DNA of 64,000 nt from Nicotiana tabacum (lineage: Eukaryota; Streptophyta; Magnoliopsida; Solanales; Solanaceae), in the NCBI RefSeq assembly GCF_000715075.1, contig NC_134097.1, positions 124,060,997 to 124,124,996 of the forward strand. Direction: 5' to 3'. Below, piece by piece: positions 56,721 through 64,000 of this stretch. Position 1 is the stretch's first letter, and every line of letters starts with the position of its first letter. The position numbers and the translations under genes are program-made. The notes beneath the pieces are model-generated. The model saw only the letters and a program-made list of their open reading frames with translations. It was not told the DNA's origin and did not search any database.

Positions 56721-57181
56721 TGTCACGACCCCAAATCGGACCCGGTCGTGATGGAGCCTCTCGTGAAGACAAGGCCAGCCGACACAATTCCCAAATTCAT
56801 TTTAACAATTTTAATAAGTCAATTTAAGCCTTTTAATTAATCAGATATTGCATAATGTAAGTCTAAATGAACAGTGCGAAAATAATATACAAGCCTGACA
56901 TCAGGGTGTCACAAGTCACGAGCACCTACTAAGGTCTGAATACAACGAAAAGACTAATCAAGAGGGAGAAAAGCAGTGTTGCGAACGTCGGCAGCTACCT
57001 TGCTAAACTCCGATGGCTCTACCTCTGAGCAACCAACACCCGCTACTGGGTTCAGAAATACCTGAATTTGCACACAAAGTGCAGGGAGTAAAGTGAGTAC
57101 TCCAACTCAGTGAGTAATAATAATAATAAATGAAGACTGAGCAATAAGAAATCATGTAAAGACACATCAACAGGCTATAAA
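56721..57181 (-). repeat. Partial chromovirus LTR, interrupted by a second LTR
   Basis: It starts TGTCACGACCCC with 'ctcta' outside (56716-56720) and follows the same plan as 3307 onward (for example 'tctcgtgaagacaaggccag'). At 57182 another LTR start begins. Confidence 0.8.
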
Positions 57182-59957
57182 TGTCACGACCCTCACCCGG
57201 ACCCGGTCGTGATGGCGCCTCTCGTGAAGACAAGGCTAGCCAACTATTCCCAATTCGACATTAAACAGTTAAAATAGCAATAAAACAGTCTAAGACATGA
57301 TTAGTAATACGAAGTAGCAGATAATATCGATGATAATAAGTAGCAGAAATACAACCCAACACAGCCCTAATCGGGGTGTCACAAGTCACGAGCATCTAAC
57401 AATACTGAATCCTCAAATGTAACTACAGAGTTTTAAATACTGAACTAAGAACATAAAGGAATTAGATAGGGAGGAGCTCCAGGCTGCGATCGCCAATAGC
57501 TACCTAAAGACTCCTCGAAGATCCGCCTGAAGCTGGAATGAATCAGCACTCAGGAGCGGGACCAGCTACGCCTAAATCTGCACGCGGGGTGTAGGGAGTA
57601 AAGTGAGTACTCCAACTCAGTGAGTAACAAATGTAAATTACGACTGAAAGTAAGAAAACACGTAGGGCACAAGGCATTCTATAACGAAGCAGTAAGATCA
57701 TTTAAAACAGTAAACCAGTGAAAAATCAAGTAAAATCCTCCTTTCAACAAGTAAACAAGTAATTGACAGGTAATTAATGTAAAGTAAACAAATAGAAATT
57801 CACCCCTCGGGCACAATATCAGCAATTCCGCCCCTCGGGTAACATCTCAGAACAATACCAGCCCCTCGGGCTCAATCTCACATCACAATGGGTACCCGCG
57901 CTCACTGGGGGTGTGCAGACTCCTAGAGGGCCCCTTACAGCCCAAGCGCAATAACAAGCCATCTCGTGGCATCAAAACTAGTCCCTGGGCCTCATATCAG
58001 TCAAGCCACCTCGTGGCGCATATATCTCAGGCCCTCGGCCTCAAATCAGTATCAGTGTTTCCTCACAACTAGGCCCTCGGCCTTACTTAGTCAAAAATAC
58101 TCACAAGCCCCTCGGGCAATAGTAAATAGTGTTTCTCAGCCCAAACATCATTTAAAATATCATTTAAGTCTTAAAACTAAGTAAACATGGATGAGTATGA
58201 AAACAATGAAAAATAACTGGACCGAGTTCAAGTGTAAAGTCAAAATAGTGAGGAAATATCAATAAAAATCCTCGAAGGGTTCAAATAGTTGGCACTAGGC
58301 CCAAATATGGCATTCAGCCCAAATAATGATGATAGCAAATAGTTTTCAATCAAATACGCGGTAAAATCATCAATCGGGATGGACAAAGTCACAATCCCCA
58401 ATAGTGCACGACCCACGCTCGTCATCAAGCGTGTGTCTCACCTCAATATAGCACTATAATGTGCAATCTGGGGTTTCAAACCCTCGGAACATCATTTACA
58501 ATCATTACTCACCTTAAACCGGCTAAATCTCTAGCTCGCAATGCCTTTGCCCCTCGAATCGGCCTCCACGCGCGTCGAATCTACCCAAAATCAGAACGAG
58601 GACGTCAAAATATGCTAAGGGAATAAAGTCCAAGCAAAAACAATCAATAAAGGGCACAAATCCCGAAATTACCAAAACTCGACCCCGGGCCCACGTCTTG
58701 AAATTCAGAAATTTTTACATCAATAGATTCCTCATCTCCTCATGAGTCTATGCATATCAAGAACACTAAAATTGGAGTCCAAATGACCCTCAAATCCTCC
58801 TTTAAAGGCCTCTTAAACTCAACCCCTAATCCTCTATTTTAGCCCTTTAATTACAGCCTTAATCCATGAAATACTACAATAGAAATGTGTTTTAGGTCCA
58901 AAATCCTTACCTTAGCGAAGTTCCCTTGAAATCCCTCTTTCAAATCGCCCAAAAAGCTCCAAGCCGAAGTCCAAAAATGGTGAAATAACCCAAAATTTGC
59001 GAAGGACTCTTTTTAATTCTTCTGCCCAGTTGTTTTGCATCTGCAGCCCCATCGCCGCTTCTGCGGTACCGTATTTGTGGTAAATCCTCCACTTCTGCGG
59101 AATTCACTTAAGAGCCCAAAAGTCACATCTGTGATACGCCTTCCGCATCTGCGGCTCCGCAGATGCGGTCATCCTTACCGCTTCTGCGGCCACTGACAAA
59201 TCCTCATAATCCACTTCTGTGTCCATTCCATTGCATATGCGGTGCCACACCTGCGATCCCCAAACCGCAGGTGCGAAAACACCAGAAGCAGCAAAACTTC
59301 AGCAGCTGCAATAACATCTCAATTCCTCCGTCAACCATCCGAAATCAACCCGAGGCCCCCGGGACCTCAACCAAAAGTTCAAACATAACCCTATACCTTA
59401 TTCAAACTTGTTCCAATCATCAAAAAACTTCAAACAACACCAAAACACCTCGGACTCAAGCCTAAGTTTCTAAAATCTTCCAAATTTCGCTTTTGATAAA
59501 AAACCCGAACAAACCATATCTGAATAACCTGAAATTTTGTACACACATCCCAAATAACCCAACGAAACTACTGCAACTCTCAGAATTCCATTCCGACCCC
59601 TATATCAAAATCTCGCCTAATAACCGGAAATCGCCAAAATATCAACTTCGCCAATTCAAGCCTAAATCTACTCCAAACCTCCAAAACTCATTCCGATCAC
59701 ACTTCTAAGTCATAAATCACCTCCCAAAACTAACCAAACCATCGGAACTCACATCCAAGCCCTCTAACACATAAGTCAACATCCGGTTGACTTTTCCAAC
59801 TTAAACTCCCTTAAAAGAGACTAAGTATCTCAAACTTCGCCAAACTCATTCCGGACTCGATCCGACCAATCCGATACCACAAAACACGGATAACGAAGCA
59901 TAAAGAAGCAGAAATGGGGGAAATGGAGTGGTAACTCATGAGACGACTGGCCGGGTC
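57182..59957 (-). repeat. Chromovirus LTR inserted within the preceding LTR
   Basis: It starts TGTCACGACCC after ATAAA (57177-57181) and runs 2776 bp with the usual internal blocks ('gcccctcgggct', CG-rich hairpin array at 59035-59275). Its end should read ...GGGTCGTTACA but stops at ...CCGGGTC, where the Athila LTR begins. The missing six bases must lie beyond the Athila element. Confidence 0.8.
59035..59275. repeat. CG-rich inverted-repeat array in LTR
   Basis: 'cgcttctgcgg', 'cgcatctgcgg', 'cgcagatgcgg' and 'ccgcaggtgcg' words in both orientations. Confidence 0.65.
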
Positions 59958-61475
59958 TGATAACTAGGGATTTTAATGCATTTTATACTCCTTCTTGCTT
60001 ATGTTTTGATTAGAAATTCGTACAAAATAGTCCCAAAAGGCTCACAAGTTGTGCTTGATTGCAAGTTTGATCAACAAAGTGACAAGAAGTCAAATATTAG
60101 CTCAAAAGGAGTGAAACTTGCACAAGTATCAAGACAAAACAAAGCTCAGGCAAAACAAGGCCAGTACGGCCGCACACCATTCTGTGCGGTCCACACTGTG
60201 AGGTTCAAAGAGCATTACATTTAGGAATAAAGGAAATGCGACCACACACTATTCTGTGCGGTCCGCACTAAGATCAATGCGGCCGCACTCGATTTAGTGT
60301 GGTCCGCAGTAAGGAGGATCAGAGAGTTGCCAAATTTCGAGTTCAAGCCAATACGGTCCGCGCTCCATTTTATGTGGACCGCACTAGAAGCCTCCGCGAC
60401 CGCAGTCCATTCTCTACGGTCCGCAGTGCTCGAGTTCAGAGAGTTAGATTTTCAAGCTCAGAGCCTTAGTACGGCCGCACACCATTTTGTGCGGTCCGCA
60501 CTAGCCCCGTAGGGGTATTTTTGTCCAGATTTTTCAGCTTAGTATAAATAGCTTCTTTTCCCATTTTTAGGGCATCATATAGTTTTAGAACATAGCTGCG
60601 CTCATGGGTTCAAATATATTAGCTATTTTGGGCAATTTTATCTACATTTCATCATTGAATCTTATTGTTTATCTTAATAATTAATTAATATGAGTTGTTC
60701 TTCATCTATTTCTTGCTTTTCTTCTTTAATTATGAGTAGCTAGACCTATAAGCTAGGGTTGTAGCTTAACCCTAGTGTGGGTAATTGATGGGTCTTGAAT
60801 TTTAGGGCTAGATTGACTATGAGTGTTTGATATTTGGGCCAATTTCATGGTTAATTGCTGAATTAGTGGTTGCAAACACTAGTTTGTGTTTAGTTGACTT
60901 GAGCTCCTCTTGAGAAAGAGAGTCTAAGACTTCGAAATTGGTCCAACAAGGAATTGGAGCATACTCAAGAGATTGATAGCCCCAATTAAAGGGTTAAATC
61001 TCGAGAGAGTAATACCCGACTTGAACCTTTATGTACCCAATTGGTCTTGAGAAAGTCAATTCGGGCAAAATCACTCGAACCACTGAGAGGTGTAGAGTGG
61101 GTAATATCATGAAACGGTTATATCATACTTTCCAATTATATTAATCGTGCCTTAGACTCAATTACCTGTCAATTGACCACCTAGGCGAAAGTCACTACCC
61201 TAGTGCCTTTTAAACTATTTGAACAATCCTCATTAGTTTTACTCTTAGCTTAATCTAGTTTCATTTACCATTGTAGTTTGATAAAAGTAGAAGTAAATCA
61301 AAAAACCCAAAAATGATTAGAAGTGCAATGTGGAACACATACGCAACTCTAAACTAGATAGATACCCAACTCCAAAATCTAGCTCTCCGTGGAAATCGAT
61401 CCCGACCCTAAATCGGGTAAAAGCTCTTCGACCCTCTCTCGCTACTCAATAGTAGTGCAGGGTAGGCTTCGATCA
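59958..61475 (+). repeat. 5' LTR of an Athila-like element, 1518 bp
   Basis: It begins TGATAACTAGGG and ends TTCGATCA, so the ends are TGAT..ATCA. A PBS follows six bases later. A TATA box 'tataaata' lies at 60543-60550. 60165-60510 is an array of CG-rich hairpins. The target duplication on the left would be GGGTC. Confidence 0.85.
60165..60510. repeat. Array of CG-rich hairpins in the Athila LTR
   Basis: About six ~55-65 bp units pair 'cggccgcac' or 'cgaccgcag' with 'gtgcggtccgca' across a short A/T-rich loop ('accattctgt', 'cgatttagt', 'accattttgt'). Confidence 0.75.
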
Positions 61476-61481
61476 ACTTTT

Positions 61482-61499
61482 TGGCGTCGTTGCTGGGGA
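61482..61499 (+). other. Primer-binding site of the Athila-like element
   Basis: 'tggcgtcgttgctgggga' is a close variant of the tRNA-Asp-type PBS used by Athila elements. Confidence 0.75.
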
Positions 61500-61594
61500 G
61501 CTAACGGTTTTGGCTATCTATTTAGTTAGTTTTGTGTATTGTTCTTCTTTCCTTCTTTGTTACTAACTTGTTTGTGTCACAACTCAGGTACTAA

Positions 61595-62420
61595 ATGGCA
61601 GCGAACAACGCTAATGAACCTCTTGGAAATGTGATTGCGGGGGATAAGGTAGATGATGTCGGAGATGATGAGGTGCCTCTTGTACCTCAAGGACAATGTA
61701 GAGGCCGCCAGGCTAATGCTAATGTCAATACAATATCCCAGACCCTCCTCCGCCACCTCCAAGAGTGGCTCCTAGAGTGCTTCCAAACCAAGGCTATGTA
61801 AGTGCTATTGTCCCACCCCGAATTCGGGCGGGCAATTTTCAAATAACCAACGTGATGTTGACTTTGCTTGAGCAACATAGGTATTTCACGGGCGCTGCAA
61901 ATCAAAATGCTTACAATCATCTCAAGGGGTTCATGGATACATGTTGGGGGAGCAAACAGACTAATGTATCCGAGGATACTCTTAGGTTGAAACTTTTCCC
62001 ATTTTCACTTAGGGGGAAGGCTTTGGATTGGCTCGATCGTCTTCCCAACCATTCCATTACAACTTGGGATGAGTTGGCGGATAAGTTCATTACTAAATTT
62101 TTCTCACCGAAACATATGGCGGCATTGCGAGATGAAATATTGGCCTTTCAAGCAAGAGCCCACGGAACCTTTGCATGAGATTTGAGAGCGTTATAGAACA
62201 ATGGTGAAAGAATGCCCCAACAATAATATGGCGAGGCTATGATCCAACAAACTTTCTACTGGGGCATTAACACCACAAACCAATGCATAGTGAACCAACT
62301 TACCGGGGGCAACTTTATGACGCTGTCATATGATGAGGCATGTGATATACTTGACGTGATGGCTGACACTTCTTCTGCATGACAAAGTAGAGCCAATGTG
62401 CCTCAAGGTGACCCCACTAT
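61595..62420 (+). pseudogene. Athila-like gag, frameshifted
   Basis: A start at 61595 (MAANNANEPLG) opens a 68-codon frame. The protein continues in the frame of 61765-62178 with a Pro-rich bridge and then the gag core: 'KLFPFSLRGKALDWLDRLPN', 'TTWDELADKFITKFFSP'. A stop at 62176-62178 and further breaks near 62380 interrupt it. The core is the capsid-like part that forms the particle. Confidence 0.85.
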
Positions 62421-62886
62421 CACTAATTTGCACAAGGAATTACATGATCACGGGCAAGCTATAGCTGAGCTGACAACTACTATGAACCAATTGGAAAAGA
62501 CACAGTTGCAACAAGTCCAAAATTCTCGCCAAGTGAATGTCATGGAGGGAGTCAATATGCTTGTCAACAAAAGAAGGCAACAAAACCAAGGAAATTCTGA
62601 GCAATTTGATGATGACTGTGATGGATTTCTAAATGATGGTTATGATGAACAAAGTGAAGAGGTTCAATATGTGCATAATTATCAAGGTCAACGGGGCAAC
62701 TCTTCCAACCAACAACAATGGAGACATCAAGGCAATTGGGGCAATCAACAACAAAACAATGGCAATTGGGGCAATCAACAACAAAACAATGGTAATTGGA
62801 GGAACAACAACCAAAACAACAACTGGGGCAATCAGAACAACAATCAGAGCAACCAAGGGAATTGGAATGGTAATAACAACAATTAG
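62398..62886 (+). pseudogene. Athila gag C-terminal part, Asn/Gln-rich
   Basis: A 162-codon frame begins with a short helical segment ('LHDHGQAIAELTTTMNQL') and ends in tandem 'GNWGNQQQNN' repeats (DNA period 30 bp at 62732, 62762 and degenerate copies) until TAG at 62884-62886. It has the nucleocapsid position but no zinc knuckle in the visible part. Confidence 0.7.
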
Positions 62887-63699
62887 GGTGGCAATAACAA
62901 TCAGGGTGGATGGAATAACAGAAACCAAGGAAACCGGGGGCAAGGCTTTCAAAGGCCCCCAATGTACTAACAACTGAACAATCCACCCCCATTTCCATCC
63001 CAAGGTCCTAGTTCTTCTAGCAATGATATAGATAGAATTGAAATGATGTTCGAATAGATGATGAAGAAGAATGCGGACTCGGATGCGCAGTTGGCTTCCC
63101 ACAATACCTCTATCAGAAACTTGGAGGTGCAGTTAGGCCAAATCTCACAATCTTTAAATACTCGCCCTAAGGGTACTCTACCAAGTGATACGGTAGTGAA
63201 CCCGAAGAGTGGGAACAACCATGTTATGGCGGTGACAACAAGAAGTGGGAGAGGCGGTGATGTGAATGCCTCCAAACAAAAGCAAATCTTGGATGATGAT
63301 ATTGAGTTGCAAGAAGATGAAGTCCCTTTGGTAGTTGAAGATGTAGTTGATGAAAATGTGAACAAAGAAGTGAAGATTGATATTCAAGATGTCGAGGTGG
63401 AAACTCAAAATGATGTAAACCCGTCTAGGGAACACATAATAGACATGCCGGAGCCGGTTGTGCCAAAAGTCAAGGCTACTTTGCCAAGGCCACCTCCACC
63501 TTATCCTCAAAGGCTTGCGAAACAGAAAAATGAGAATCAGTTCAAAAAGTTCATTGACATGATGAAGAGCTTATCCATCAATGTGCCTTTGGTGGAGGCT
63601 CTTGAACAAATGCCGGGCTATGCAAAATTCATGAAAGACTTGGTCACAAAGAAGTATTCTATGGATTGTGAAACTATAAAGGTGACTCACCAAGTTAGT
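62887..63699 (+). pseudogene. Athila polyprotein linker before protease
   Basis: Open stretches continue the polyprotein: 'NRGQGFQRPPM' near 62930, acidic 'DDIELQEDEVPLVVEDV' near 63290-63350 and the conserved 'PPPYPQRLAKQKNENQFKKF' near 63490-63550. Stops near 62970 and 63055 break it. Confidence 0.65.
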
Positions 63700-64000
63700 G
63701 CTATAGTGCATTCAATGGCTCCGAAGCTTGAAGATCCCGGTGCTTTCACTATTCCTTGCACTATTGGGAGTGCAGATTTTGCTAAAGTTCTATGTGATTT
63801 GGGGGCTAGTATCAATTTGATGCCCTATTCCGTTTTCAATACTTTGGGTATCGGGCAGCCGAGGCTGACTTCTATGAGATTACAAATGGCAGATAGAACG
63901 ATGAAGAGACCATTGGGTATTATTGATGATGTTCTTGTTCGGGTGGACAAATTTATCTTGTTAGCTAACTTTGTGATCTTGGATTGTGAAGTAGATTATG
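63700..64000 (+). pseudogene. Athila aspartic protease, cut by the window end
   Basis: It reads 'GAFTIPCTIGSADFAKVLCD', then 'LGASINLMPYSVF' and 'LQMADRTMKRPLGIIDDVL'. The active site is D-L-G-A, the form usual for Athila retropepsins. Open to the last base; RT and the rest lie beyond the window. Confidence 0.8.

Noticed and set aside
62564..63102. Two minus-strand ORFs of 144 and 157 codons
   Set aside because: They are antisense shadows of the Athila gag repeat region; Cys/His richness there comes from Asn/Gln codons on the other strand.

Overview
The window is plant nuclear DNA: it has introns with GT..AG borders, several LTR-retrotransposon lineages found only in plants, an integrated pararetrovirus, and stretches of MITEs, SINE-like and LINE copies. 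The repeat families (very long LTRs that begin TGTCACGACCC on the + strand, an RTE-type LINE with a TTG-rich tail, a tobacco-vein-clearing-like pararetrovirus) point to Solanaceae, most likely Nicotiana. That assignment is from recalled repeat families and not from a search.

Layout. (1) 1-27007 is one old, broken Ty3/gypsy element of the Tat/Ogre type read on the minus strand (5' LTR 24876-27007, PBS, gag, protease, RT, RNase H, a second archaeal-type RNase H, integrase, 3' untranslated part with tandem repeats). Two later insertions split it. A 12.5-kb composite (3307-15860) built on a Tekay/Del-like chromovirus sits inside integrase, with target duplication CTAGT/CTGGT. A 2.9-kb solo LTR (19237-22169, perfect target duplication CTTCA) sits behind the protease. 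The 12.5-kb insert is itself scrambled and holds pieces of two Ty1/copia families.

(2) 27450-47200 is a gene island with two convergent single-copy-looking genes. A METTL21-type (DxxY family) protein methyltransferase is on + (nine coding exons, 28171-36691). The chaperonin subunit CCT2 (TCP-1 beta) is on - (eleven coding exons, 46744-38265). Both models close in frame. Their introns carry an RTE LINE with an internal 125-bp repeat, a Helitron with RPA-like remnants, a Stowaway MITE inside that Helitron, a 768-bp Tourist/Harbinger-like MITE, two short L1 tails with target duplications, and a SINE-like piece.

(3) 47200-50900 is gene-free, AT-rich DNA dominated by a 1.2-kb near-identical tandem duplication with length-variable AT/GT microsatellites. 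(4) 50922-56620 is a decayed endogenous pararetrovirus (capsid with zinc knuckle, protease, RT, RNase H, downstream ORF, promoter/polyA region) lacking a recognisable movement-protein part. (5) 56721-59957 holds two chromovirus LTRs, one inserted in the other. (6) 59958 to the window end is a + strand Athila-like element (LTR, PBS, gag, start of protease) inserted into the last bases of the preceding LTR.

The two cellular genes have no evident functional link beyond being neighbours. I found no convincing new biological system. The most unusual items are the antisense coiled-coil ORF plus satellite-like repeats behind the Tat pol region, the CG-rich hairpin arrays shared by unrelated LTRs, and the recent 1.2-kb tandem duplication beside the pararetrovirus.
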